A stretch of DNA of 44,621 nucleotides from Coriobacteriia bacterium (lineage in GTDB: Bacteria > Actinomycetota > Coriobacteriia > Anaerosomatales > PALSA-660), in NCBI GenBank assembly GCA_025361335.1, contig JANYAK010000043.1, positions 1 through 44,621 of the forward strand, in the 5' to 3' direction. Shown one piece after another: positions 24,912 to 37,236 of this stretch. A program made the position numbers and the translations under genes. Each line of letters starts with the position of its first letter. Positions within the stretch are counted from its first letter, which is position 1. The notes under the pieces are model-generated. The model was given only the letters and a program-made list of their open reading frames with translations. It did no database searches and was not told where the DNA came from.

Positions 24912-25243
24912 CGTGGGACCAGGCCGACTTGGGAGAGCACGGCCTTGACCGCGCGGTCGATCTCCGGTGGGGAGGCGGTGGCGACTCCCGCGCGCGCCAA
25001 GAGAGCGACGTCGGCGCCTGGCCACGGCCCTTCCGCGCGCCGGCACGCCTCACGCAGAACGCGCTTGCAGCGATTGCGCAAGACCGCCCCGCCCATCTTG
25101 CGGCCGGCCACGAAAAGGACACGCCCAGTGACGGCGCGGCCTTCCGCCGTCGGGACAGTCAGAATCCCGAGCAGGGGGACGCTCGCCCGGCGCGCGTGCT
25201 TGAACAGATGATCGATGTCCGAAGGTGACGTGATGGTCAGCAC
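24908..25243 (-). CDS. rnpA: Ribonuclease P protein component
   Basis: RnpA is the protein subunit of RNase P, which matures tRNA 5' ends. The 111-residue protein has the basic RNR signature [20 protein letters not shown] near residues 48-67. The start is GTG 25243. It sits 33 bp after rpmH and overlaps yidD, as in the conserved operon rpmH-rnpA-yidD-yidC-jag. Confidence 0.94.
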   Translation of the reverse strand: MLTITSPSDIDHLFKHARRASVPLLGILTVPTAEGRAVTGRVLFVAGRKMGGAVLRNRCKRVLREACRRAEGPWPGADVALLARAGVATASPPEIDRAVKAVLSQVGLVPR

Positions 25244-25276
25244 GTCGACCCCCTTGCTGGGGTCGTCGTCGCGGGT

Positions 25277-25411
25277 CTAGGCGGAGATGACCGCGCGGCC
25301 CTTGCGGCGCCTGCGCGCCAGCACTGCCCGGCCGCCGCGGGTGGACATCCGCACGCGGAAGCCATGTGTCTTGGCGCGGCGGCGATTGTTGGGCTGAAAG
25401 GTCCTCTTCAC
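25277..25411 (-). CDS. rpmH: 50S ribosomal protein L34
   Basis: L34 is a 44-residue highly basic ribosomal protein. The sequence contains the family signature [20 protein letters not shown] and ends [13 protein letters not shown] chose GTG 25411, eight bases after GGAG. The reading frame is open further upstream but the extension is not part of the family. It is the first gene of the leftward operon and faces the origin. Confidence 0.96.
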   Translation of the reverse strand: MKRTFQPNNRRRAKTHGFRVRMSTRGGRAVLARRRRKGRAVISA

Positions 25412-25715
25412 GCGTATCACTCCGTCCAGGAGTCTGTTTGGCTCGTCCGTGCGCAGGGGCGGGAGCCGCGAAGGTGGGCCCGGCCGGCGCAAAGCCTAGC
25501 GATTGTATGCGTGCGCTCGTGACAGTGTCAACGGCCAGCGCCTCGGCGGACGGTCGGCGGACGGTCGAGGCGCCCGATCTGACGCAGGAACGGGCTCTCG
25601 CTGGGCTTTCCCTCCCGGTCAGCCGGTGGCCCGGGAATTGGTCGCGAAATTGTGGATACTGTGGAAAACGCAGGAATCACGGGGGCCGCGCCTGTGGATA
25701 ACCCCGTGCGGCCGA

Positions 25716-25744
25716 TTGTTGCCCGGCAACCCCTCTGGTAGAAT
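25716..25744 (+). promoter_or_regulatory. Predicted promoter inside oriC
   Basis: TTGTTG (25716-25721) and TAGAAT (25739-25744) are separated by exactly 17 bp, a good match to the housekeeping consensus. Transcription would run through the DnaA-box cluster towards the ATPase-HTH gene and dnaA, giving a leader of about 440 nt. Only pattern evidence supports it. Confidence 0.5.
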
Positions 25745-25805
25745 CGGCCACGCTTCGGGGGGTGGGTCGAAGGGCCCCTTTCACCTTGAAAATGCCTTGT
25801 CAGGC

Positions 25806-25827
25806 GGCCCATCCACCAGGATGGGCC
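25806..25827 (+). other. Perfect 9-bp hairpin inside oriC
   Basis: GGCCCATCC-ACCA-GGATGGGCC forms a perfect stem with an ACCA loop. It lies about 60 nt downstream of the predicted promoter at 25716. It has no U-tract. It could be part of a leader or small RNA, or a cruciform-forming DNA element of the origin. Confidence 0.55.
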
Positions 25828-26187
25828 GGGTCGCCCCCGCCGCTTTCGGGAGTTTTCCACAGATGCCTCCCGGCGCCGAGGGCGTTGTTGTCCCTTATCC
25901 ACAGAATCACTCAGCGGAAGGGACGCGGAAAGGCGTCGCGGCGTGCGCTACACCCCGTACCTAGTGTTTCGGCTTCACCGGGCGCTGCGCCCTCCGGGCG
26001 GTTCTCCACAGTTGTGGATGGGTTTGTGGATAAGACCGAAGATGCGCAGGTGAGGGGCGTTCGCACCTTTCCGATGCGGGCCGATCGGCGGAGGTGGCTA
26101 CGGCCGAGAGCAGGGGTTCGACCAGGGAGCTGAGACAGGCCGGTTGTTGATAACCATGTGGACGACGCGCGAGGGTGGGGGTGTGAT

Positions 26188-26994
26188 GTGAAGAGTCTCT
26201 TCGAGACGACGACCGATGCGGCGTGGCCGGCGAGCCCCGGCGAAGCGGCACGACAGGGAACCGTCACGGTCGTGCCCGCCGTCGCGGGCGCCCGGATCGC
26301 GATATATGACTCGCTCGCCGCCGCCCCCCGCGTCGAGGAGATCGAGCCTGTCGACCTGGCCGACGCCATCGAGCGAGTCGCCTCACGTACATACAACCTC
26401 GCGCGCGAGCGCGGCGGGGCCATCCCGTACACGATCATCCGCGAGGTCTCCGAGAACTTGATCCATGCAGACTTCACCGAGGTCGTAATCACCATCCTGG
26501 ACGATGGCAACACGGTGCGGTTCTCGGACCAGGGCCCGGGCATCCCCGACAAGCAGCGCGCGTTCCTGCCAGGGTTCTCGACCGCCACCGCCGACATGAA
26601 GCGCGTGATCCGCGGCGTCGGCTCGGGACTGCCGATCGTGAAGGAGTGCCTCGGCTTCGCCGGCGGGACCGTGGAACTCGATGACAACCTGGTGCAGGGC
26701 ACCGTGGTCACGCTTCGGATCGCCTCGGTCCCGACGGAGGCTCCTTCGTCGTCCGACGCGCCTGGGATCGCGGCGCCGCGGTTGACTCACCGGCAGAAGC
26801 AGGTGCTCTCGCTCGTGATGGAGCTCGGAGCCGCCGGCCCCAGCGCAGTCCGCCGAGAACTCAAGGTGGGCCTCTCCACGGCGTACCGCGACTTGGCGTC
26901 GCTCGAAGAAGCGGGGTTGATCGTGTCTGACGAGTCCGGGCAGCGCACCCTCACACAGCAGGGTGTCAGTCTCCTGGATACGATTCTGAGATAG
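26188..26994 (+). CDS. HATPase-winged-helix fusion protein upstream of dnaA
   Basis: This 268-residue protein joins a histidine-kinase-like ATPase domain to a DNA-binding domain. The ATPase part (about 60-180) has the N box EVSENLIHA (86-94), G1 DQGPGIPD (114-121) and G2 GVGSGLPIV (143-151), but I see no HisKA phosphoacceptor helix, so it is not a sensor kinase; the layout is closer to anti-sigma kinases or GHKL regulators. The C-terminus (about 198-268) is a winged helix (LTHRQKQVLSLVMELG, then STAYRDLASLEEAGLI). I chose GTG 26188 because a G-rich GGGTGGGGG tract lies seven bases upstream; GTG 26158 is an alternative. It is 17 bp before dnaA, with DnaA boxes on both sides of the pair. An ATP-responsive regulator of dnaA or the origin is an inference. 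Confidence 0.85.
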   Translation: MKSLFETTTDAAWPASPGEAARQGTVTVVPAVAGARIAIYDSLAAAPRVEEIEPVDLADAIERVASRTYNLARERGGAIPYTIIREVSENLIHADFTEVVITILDDGNTVRFSDQGPGIPDKQRAFLPGFSTATADMKRVIRGVGSGLPIVKECLGFAGGTVELDDNLVQGTVVTLRIASVPTEAPSSSDAPGIAAPRLTHRQKQVLSLVMELGAAGPSAVRRELKVGLSTAYRDLASLEEAGLIVSDESGQRTLTQQGVSLLDTILR

Positions 26995-27011
26995 CGGGGA
27001 GAAGGAAGCTC

Positions 27012-28430
27012 ATGGACCAGTCACAAGGGGCGCCGGTTCTCGTGGCCGACGATGTCAGGGCGATGTGGGCGGGCGCGCTGGACATCGTCCGGGGCGAGCT
27101 GAACACGCCCACGTTCAAGACATGGTTCGAGCATGCGGAGCCGCTTGGCCTCGACGGCGAGGAGCTCGTCGTCGGAGCCTCGAACTCCTGGGGTCGTGAC
27201 TGGCTCGAATCCCGGTATTCAGGGCTGTTGTCCGCGTCCCTCACGCAGGTGGCCGGCCGCCCGTTGCGCGTCCGCTTCGTCGTGCGCGCCGATGACACGC
27301 CGTCGGCCGGTGCGCGCGACGAGGATCAGGTACCGTCCGAGCCGGTGGTGATCCCCACCGTGGAGGCGGTCGAGACCCAGCGCGTGAAGGAGGCCTCCGA
27401 GGGGGATTTCAACCAGCGCTACACCTTCGACACGTTCGTCATGGGCTCGTCCAACCGGTTCGCCCACGCAGCGGCGCTCGCGGTCGCCGAGGCGCCCGGG
27501 ACGGCCTACAACCCGCTCTTTATATATGGAGGTGTGGGGCTGGGCAAAACCCACCTGCTCCAGGCCATCGGCCACTACGTCCGCCAGCACTACCCGCATC
27601 TCAAGGTGCGGTACGTCTCGACGGAGCAGCTCGTGAACGACTTCATCGAGTCGGTGACCCAGAAGGGCCGCATGGAGGGGTTCCGGCACAGGTACCGGAC
27701 GAACGACGTGCTCCTCGTGGACGACATCCAGTTCCTTATCAACAAGAAGGAATCGCAGGACGAGTTCTTCCACATGTTCAACACCCTGTACGAAGCCGGC
27801 AAGCAGATCGTGCTGTCCTCCGATCGCCCGCCGAGAGACCTCAGGCCGCTCGAGGAGCGTCTGATCAGCCGGTTCGACCATGGGCTGATCACGGACATCC
27901 AGCCTCCCGAGGTCGAGACGCGCATCGCCATCCTGCGCACGAAGGTGGAGGCGGGCGGGTCGCCCGTGCCGGACGACGTCTTGGGCCTGATCGCCGATCG
28001 CATCTCAGGCAACATCCGTGAGCTCGAGGGCGCCCTCACCCGTGTGAAGGCGTACAGTTCGCTGACCCGACATCCGATCACGCTCGAGCTGGCGCACAGC
28101 GTGCTCAAGGACACGTTTCCCGAACGTTCCCTGCGCCCGATATCGGTGTCTTCCATCCAGCAGGAAGCCTGCCGCTTCTACGGCATCGGGATGGCTGAGC
28201 TGACCGGCAGCAAGAGGTCGCAGGCGATCGTCTATCCCCGGCAGATAGCCATGTACCTCGCGCGCGAGCTCACCGACCTGTCCCTCCCGCGGATCGGGGC
28301 CGAGTTCGGCGGCAGGGATCACACCACCGTCATCCACGCGAATGCCAAGATCCAGAAGCTGCTGTCCGAACAGAGAGAGGTCTACAACCAGATCCAGAGC
28401 TTGACCAATCTCATCCGCCAGAAGGCTTAA
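27012..28430 (+). CDS. dnaA: Chromosomal replication initiator DnaA
   Basis: DnaA binds DnaA boxes, forms an ATP-dependent helical filament and opens oriC. All four domains are visible: an N-terminal DnaB/regulator-interacting domain (about 10-85), a linker, the AAA+ domain with Walker A GGVGLGKTHLLQ and Walker B LVDDIQFL, and the C-terminal DNA-binding domain with ELTGSKRSQAIVYPRQIAMYL and the signature GGRDHTTVIHA. The 472-aa length is typical. ATG 27012 has GAAGGAA upstream. It follows the ATPase-HTH gene by 17 bp and precedes dnaN by 268 bp. Confidence 0.98.
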   Translation: MDQSQGAPVLVADDVRAMWAGALDIVRGELNTPTFKTWFEHAEPLGLDGEELVVGASNSWGRDWLESRYSGLLSASLTQVAGRPLRVRFVVRADDTPSAGARDEDQVPSEPVVIPTVEAVETQRVKEASEGDFNQRYTFDTFVMGSSNRFAHAAALAVAEAPGTAYNPLFIYGGVGLGKTHLLQAIGHYVRQHYPHLKVRYVSTEQLVNDFIESVTQKGRMEGFRHRYRTNDVLLVDDIQFLINKKESQDEFFHMFNTLYEAGKQIVLSSDRPPRDLRPLEERLISRFDHGLITDIQPPEVETRIAILRTKVEAGGSPVPDDVLGLIADRISGNIRELEGALTRVKAYSSLTRHPITLELAHSVLKDTFPERSLRPISVSSIQQEACRFYGIGMAELTGSKRSQAIVYPRQIAMYLARELTDLSLPRIGAEFGGRDHTTVIHANAKIQKLLSEQREVYNQIQSLTNLIRQKA

Positions 28431-28515
28431 GGGGATGGGCGCACGAAAGGGGTCCTCGCCATGTGGGTAACCTTGTGGGTGGATCGTGTATGAGGTGGGG
28501 ACGTAAGACGGCGGC

Positions 28516-28690
28516 CGTGGATAATGTCGGAGGTGTGTGAGAGTGTGGTCAACAGTCCACAATCCGTCCACACGGCACACCCTCCATGGATACGCCGGAC
28601 GACCAGCACTCGGAAGGGTTGTCCACAGTTCGCACCGCTCTACGGCGACAACTATGTATTTGATGAACAACAAGAAGAGATAGGAGAGGG
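28516..28690. other. oriC right part: degenerate DnaA boxes and AT-rich segment
   Basis: The 268-bp dnaA-dnaN gap holds near-consensus boxes CGTGGATAA (28516-28524) and TTGTCCACA (28619-28627), with weaker GTCCACA elements at about 28554-28572. An AT-rich tract (about 28645-28685, ACTATGTATTTGATGAACAA...) lies just before the dnaN ribosome binding site and is the best unwinding candidate in the region. Boxes on both sides of dnaA match a bipartite origin as in Bacillus. Confidence 0.72.
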
Positions 28691-28698
28691 AAGCACCC

Positions 28699-29793
28699 AT
28701 GAAGCTGACCATCGCTCGAGGAGCTCTCCTCGACTCACTCACCGTGGCCACCAAGGCGCTCTCGTCCAGGACCACCCTGCCGATCCTGTCCGGTATTCTC
28801 ATGACCGCGTCAGGCGAGACGGTGACCTTGCAGTCGACCGATCTGGAGATCTCGATCAAGAACACCGCAGGGGCCAACGTCGAAGAGGAAGGGAGCGTTG
28901 TCCTCCCGGGACGCCTGTTGTCCGAAGTGGTGCGCAGCCTGCCCGAAGCCGCCGTGAAGCTCGAGACCTCGTCCTACGACCAAGTCAAGGTCTCGTGCGG
29001 ATCCACGTCGTTCACCCTACGCTCCCTGTCGCCCGACGATTTCCCCAAATTCCCGGAAGTCACGCCCGAATTGAAGGTGTCGATCCCGACGCCCGTTCTC
29101 CAATCGTTGGTCAGGAAGGTCTCGAAGGCCATCAGCCGAGATGAGGCTCGCCCGATACTCACGGGTATACTCGTCGTCGTCGACGGATCGCGGATACGTC
29201 TGGTTGCCACCGACTCCTACCGCCTGGCTGTCGCTGAGGATGAACTGGGAGGATCCGCGCCAGAACGCATCGAGGTCGTAGTGCCCGGAAAGGCCCTCGA
29301 GGAGGTCCCCCGTCTCGCCGGGGATAGCGAGACGGTGACCATGGGAGTCTCCGACAACCAAGTCGTCCTGGAGTTCGGCTCGAGCGTCTATGTGACGCGC
29401 CGCATCGAGGGGACCTTCCCGAACTATCGCCAGCTCATCCCTTCAGGGGGAGAGACCACGCTTACCGTGTCCCGCACGGAACTGGAGGAGGCCGCCAAGA
29501 GGGTGTCCCTCCTCGCTCAGCACAACGCTCCCCTTCGGCTCAAGGTCTCGGACAGCACCCTGACCCTCTCGGCGCACACCCAAGATGTGGGCGAAGCCGT
29601 GGAAGACCTGATGGTCGCCACCCAGGGAGAGCCCCTCGAGATCGCCTTCAATCACTCGTTCCTGGTGGACGGGGTCACATCCTCCGACGACGAGAACCTC
29701 ACGTTCATGGCGTCCAGCCCCTTGAAGCCGGGCGTGTTCCGGTCGGAGAAGGGCGACACCTACACGTACCTCATCATGCCGGTCCGTCCGTAG
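28699..29793 (+). CDS. dnaN: DNA polymerase III beta subunit (sliding clamp)
   Basis: DnaN forms the ring clamp that holds polymerase III on DNA. The product of 364 aa has the three-domain clamp pattern: an N-terminal TLPILSGILM, the middle VSKAISRDEARPILTGIL and ATDSYRLAV, and the C-terminal end YLIMPVRP, a strong family signature. ATG 28699 has GGAGAGGG upstream. dnaN is followed by recF after a 44-bp gap. Confidence 0.98.
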   Translation: MKLTIARGALLDSLTVATKALSSRTTLPILSGILMTASGETVTLQSTDLEISIKNTAGANVEEEGSVVLPGRLLSEVVRSLPEAAVKLETSSYDQVKVSCGSTSFTLRSLSPDDFPKFPEVTPELKVSIPTPVLQSLVRKVSKAISRDEARPILTGILVVVDGSRIRLVATDSYRLAVAEDELGGSAPERIEVVVPGKALEEVPRLAGDSETVTMGVSDNQVVLEFGSSVYVTRRIEGTFPNYRQLIPSGGETTLTVSRTELEEAAKRVSLLAQHNAPLRLKVSDSTLTLSAHTQDVGEAVEDLMVATQGEPLEIAFNHSFLVDGVTSSDDENLTFMASSPLKPGVFRSEKGDTYTYLIMPVRP

Positions 29794-29837
29794 GCAACGG
29801 TTCGCGCAGCGACGATGAACGGGGCCGAGCGAACACC

Positions 29838-30929
29838 GTGGTAGTGACCTCGCTCATCCTCGATGACGTGCGCAACTATGACCGTCTGGAGCTGCGGCCC
29901 CACCCCGAGCTGACGGTCCTCGTCGGCCCGAACGCGGTGGGAAAGACCAACGTGATCGAGGCACTCCAGCTGGTGACCGCGGGCGCGTCGTTCCGGCGGC
30001 CCGCATGGCAGGACCTCGTGAGGTGGGACCGTCCCGCCGGCCGGGTGTCGATGCGGGCCGAGGAGGGAGAGCGGATCCTCGAGGTGACTCTCGACGTCAC
30101 TCGCGAGGGCACACACACCTTCAGCGTGAACGGGCGAGCGAAGCGCAGGACGGTTGATGTGGCCGGCCGCCTCCCCTCCGTGACGTTCACGCCCGACGAT
30201 CTCGACCTGGTGAAGGGCCCCGCCGAGCGACGGCGCGGTGCGATCGACGATCTTGGGGGCCAGCTCTCGCCGGCCTACGCGTCGCTCCGGCGCGACTTCG
30301 GCAGAGTGGTGAGGCAGCGCAATGCTCTGCTGAAAGAAGAAACCTCCGGAGCGCAGATGGCGGCTTGGGACGAACAGATCGCGGCGCTGGGAGCGAAGCT
30401 GCTGACCCACAGGCTCAGGCTGCTCGGCAGGGTCATGGACTGCGCGCGTGATTCCTACCAACACATGTCGAGCGGCGAGTCCCTCAGCTGGCGCTACGCG
30501 GACCGCTGCGGCTTGCCCGCGGAGGCGGGAGCCGCCAGCCTCGAGCTCGAGGTGGCCGAGGCGGCCATACGCGTGGAGCTCGAGCGCCGGGCGCCCGAGG
30601 AGCGGCGGCGGGCGACCACCCTGGTCGGCCCACACCGGGACGACGTCGTGTTCCTGGTGGACGGCCGGGAGGCGCGCGCTTTCGCGTCGCAGGGCCAACA
30701 GAGGACGGTGGCCCTGGCGTGGAAGCTCGCGGAGGTGTCCGTGATCGAGGACCTGCTCAAGCGCCGGCCCGTCCTGCTTCTGGACGACGTCATGTCCGAG
30801 CTCGACGCCGACCGTCGCGCGTCCCTGCGTACGGCCGTGGCCGGCCGTACGCAGACGTTCATCACCACCACCAACCTCGGCTACTTCGACGCCGCCGCCC
30901 TCGCTGACGCCACCGTAGTGGAGCTGTAG
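29838..30929 (+). CDS. recF: DNA replication and repair protein RecF
   Basis: RecF is an SMC-like ATPase that helps load RecA at gaps. It shows Walker A GPNAVGKTNVIEAL, the signature ASQGQQRTVALAWK, and Walker B LLLDDVMSELD. The 363-aa length is normal. The start is uncertain: GTG 29838 gives MVVTSLIL, and GTG 29844 two codons later is equally possible. It is followed after two bases by dciA. Confidence 0.96.
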   Translation: MVVTSLILDDVRNYDRLELRPHPELTVLVGPNAVGKTNVIEALQLVTAGASFRRPAWQDLVRWDRPAGRVSMRAEEGERILEVTLDVTREGTHTFSVNGRAKRRTVDVAGRLPSVTFTPDDLDLVKGPAERRRGAIDDLGGQLSPAYASLRRDFGRVVRQRNALLKEETSGAQMAAWDEQIAALGAKLLTHRLRLLGRVMDCARDSYQHMSSGESLSWRYADRCGLPAEAGAASLELEVAEAAIRVELERRAPEERRRATTLVGPHRDDVVFLVDGREARAFASQGQQRTVALAWKLAEVSVIEDLLKRRPVLLLDDVMSELDADRRASLRTAVAGRTQTFITTTNLGYFDAAALADATVVEL

Positions 30930-30931
30930 CG

Positions 30932-31525
30932 ATGCCCAACGAGTGGGCGCAGCGACGAGCCAAGCGCACGGGGGAGTCCCTCGTCGGAGACTCGGCGCGC
31001 GGCCTCCTTGGCCGCCTTGACCGCGGGGGCAACCTCGATAGGGCGATCGCGGTCACGGCATGGAGGGAGGCGGCCGGAGAGGAGGTCGCGTCCCACGCCC
31101 GCGGATTCGCGATGCGCGGGGGCGAACTCCTCGTCATCGTCGACTCGTCCGTGTGGGCAGGTGAGCTCTCGGCGCTGTCGGAGGATTACCGCACAGCGGT
31201 GAATCGCATCGTCGGTAGGGAGCTGGTAAGGTCCATGCGCTTCAGTGTCTCGAAGCGGGTCTCGGAGGAGAACGCGTGGGACTCTGACCAGACGCGACGC
31301 GAAGACGCGCGGAGGGTGGATCGTATCGAGCCCGTGCCCGCGACGAAGCAAGAAGCGGCACAGGTCCGCGCCATGGCCGCGCCCATACACGACGTGGAAC
31401 TGCGCGAGGCCGCCGTAGGGGCCGCACTGCGCGCTCTCGAGTGGCGGAAGGGTAGGAAGGCCCGCAAGTCGCCGCAGGCGGCCGCTGGACGCCTTGAGGA
31501 CACCGATTCACAGCCCGACCACTAG
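30932..31525 (+). CDS. dciA: DciA-type helicase operator (DUF721)
   Basis: DciA is the ancestral partner that helps load the DnaB helicase. The N-terminal domain of DUF721 is recognisable (about 20-100), with WREAAGEEVASHARGFAMRGGELLVIVDSS and LSALSEDY, forming the KH-like fold. A charged, disordered C-terminus follows. Genes of this family lie between recF and gyrB in many actinomycetes, as here. ATG 30932 starts two bases after the recF stop. Confidence 0.86.
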   Translation: MPNEWAQRRAKRTGESLVGDSARGLLGRLDRGGNLDRAIAVTAWREAAGEEVASHARGFAMRGGELLVIVDSSVWAGELSALSEDYRTAVNRIVGRELVRSMRFSVSKRVSEENAWDSDQTRREDARRVDRIEPVPATKQEAAQVRAMAAPIHDVELREAAVGAALRALEWRKGRKARKSPQAAAGRLEDTDSQPDH

Positions 31526-31587
31526 CGTTCGTGGTAGACTGAGTGGTGTCCCCACAACATGTCGTGGTCGCTGGCGTGCGGACATAA

Positions 31588-33531
<1,944 letters not shown>

Positions 33532-33560
33532 GCGCCGGGCAACAGGCAGAGGCCGGGCGC

Positions 33561-34040
33561 ATGGGTGGCGACACGAAGCGCGGGGAGAGGCGGGAGTTCG
33601 AGCCGCCTCCGTGGGAGAAGGACCAGTTCGAACAGCTCGCCCGGCGGAAGGCCGCCGAGTCTGAGGCCGGGTCGGGCGAGACGGTCGCGGAAGAATCACG
33701 CGAGGCGGAGGTCGTCGAGTCGCTGCCCGAGGCGGCCCCGGACGCCGATGCGCCGCCGCTCGACACGCGGGTCGTGGACGCGATGCTCGTGCAGCTGTCC
33801 GGCCAGGAGGGTTCGGCCCTCAAGCCGGTCGCGCGGGCCAGTCGCGGCCTAGCGGCCGGGCTGGCCGTCATCGGGTCGGCGATGGTGATAGCGGGTGGAG
33901 TGGCGGCAGCGAGAGTCGCGGGAGCGGGAGCGGGAACGGTCGGCGCGTTGGGGGCCGGGATGGTAGTGGTCTTCGGCGGGTTGATCATCGGCGCCGCTGT
34001 GTGGTTGTGGGTGCGGGCGGGTGGCGTGCAAGGGAGCTGA
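33561..34040 (+). CDS. Small membrane protein between gyrB and gyrA
   Basis: I do not recognise this 159-residue protein. The first 100 residues are charged and look disordered, with an acidic and Pro-rich segment (about 50-70). Two hydrophobic segments at the C-terminal end (about 98-118 and 123-148, both rich in Gly/Ala/Val) are probable membrane helices in a hairpin. It lies 29 bp after gyrB and ends six bases before gyrA, so it should be co-transcribed with gyrase. Its role is unknown; presence in an otherwise conserved gyrBA pair is notable. Confidence 0.72.
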   Translation: MGGDTKRGERREFEPPPWEKDQFEQLARRKAAESEAGSGETVAEESREAEVVESLPEAAPDADAPPLDTRVVDAMLVQLSGQEGSALKPVARASRGLAAGLAVIGSAMVIAGGVAAARVAGAGAGTVGALGAGMVVVFGGLIIGAAVWLWVRAGGVQGS

Positions 34041-34046
34041 CGCAGA

Positions 34047-36608
<2,562 letters not shown>

Positions 36609-36648
36609 CCGCGGGACCCCTGCGGGGTGCCCCGCTCGAAGGAGACCG

Positions 36649-37188
36649 ATGACGGCCCGCTCCGAGTACACGGAGGAGGAATGGCAGCTCCTCTTCCTGT
36701 CGCCGTGGATAGTCGGGATGGCGGTGTCGCTTGCCGAGCCCGGCGGGACCATCCGCGAGGTGTTCTCGATCGCGGCCATCACCGCGAGCGTGCGCGAGCG
36801 CTACCCCGACAACGAGCTTCTCGGCGCGGCGTGGGCAGGCGGCGCCGAAGGAGCGCACCCTTCTGACCTGGGTGCCGCAGCCGAGCCCGAGCGCGCCGTC
36901 GCGACGATGCTCGAAGGCGCAGTCGACACGTGCCGCGCCGTCGTGAAGCTTCTGGCCGACCGCTCCAGAGAGGCGGAGGCGCAGGGGTTTCGGCATTTCC
37001 TGGGTGACGTCGCTCTGGAGGCCGCGAACGCGACGACGACGGGCGGCTTCTTCGGCCTCGGCGGCGTGCGGGTGACCGAGGCTGAGCGACGCGCGGTGGT
37101 GGTCATACGAGAGGCCCTCGATCTCGAGCCGCTGCCCGACACGAGCGACGCGCTGGACGTTCCCGGAGGATCCATCGACCCCGAATAG
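36649..37188 (+). CDS. Conserved-looking protein of unknown function
   Basis: I do not recognise a family. The 179-residue protein is mainly acidic and helical. It has no obvious membrane segment or signal peptide. The N-terminal EYTEEEWQLLFLSPWIVGMAVS and a central EGAVDTCRAVVKLLADRS stretch stand out, and there is a Gly-Phe-rich stretch TGGFFGLGGVRVTEAE before the C-terminus. ATG 36649 has GAAGGAG upstream, so it is well supported as a gene. It follows gyrA by 40 bp on the same strand. Context does not suggest a function. Confidence 0.7.
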   Translation: MTARSEYTEEEWQLLFLSPWIVGMAVSLAEPGGTIREVFSIAAITASVRERYPDNELLGAAWAGGAEGAHPSDLGAAAEPERAVATMLEGAVDTCRAVVKLLADRSREAEAQGFRHFLGDVALEAANATTTGGFFGLGGVRVTEAERRAVVVIREALDLEPLPDTSDALDVPGGSIDPE

Positions 37189-37236
37189 GCTGCGCGCCCG
37201 CCGACCCATCCACACCCCCTGTCCGGAGCCGCTCAG

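Larger units (their letters stand above)
25651..26153. other. oriC left part: cluster of DnaA boxes
   Basis: The 776-bp gene-free stretch 25412-26187 contains at least nine DnaA-box-like 9-mers. Perfect TGTGGATAA/TTATCCACA copies are at 25693-25701, 25895-25903 and 26025-26033. One- or two-mismatch copies are at 25651, 25660, 25853, 26002, 26013 and 26145. The box at 25693 sits beside a 7-bp inverted repeat, CACGGGG (25678-25684) and CCCCGTG (25702-25708). Position between rpmH and dnaA is standard for oriC. No strongly AT-rich unwinding region is obvious here, so melting may occur at the dnaA-dnaN side. Confidence 0.88.
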
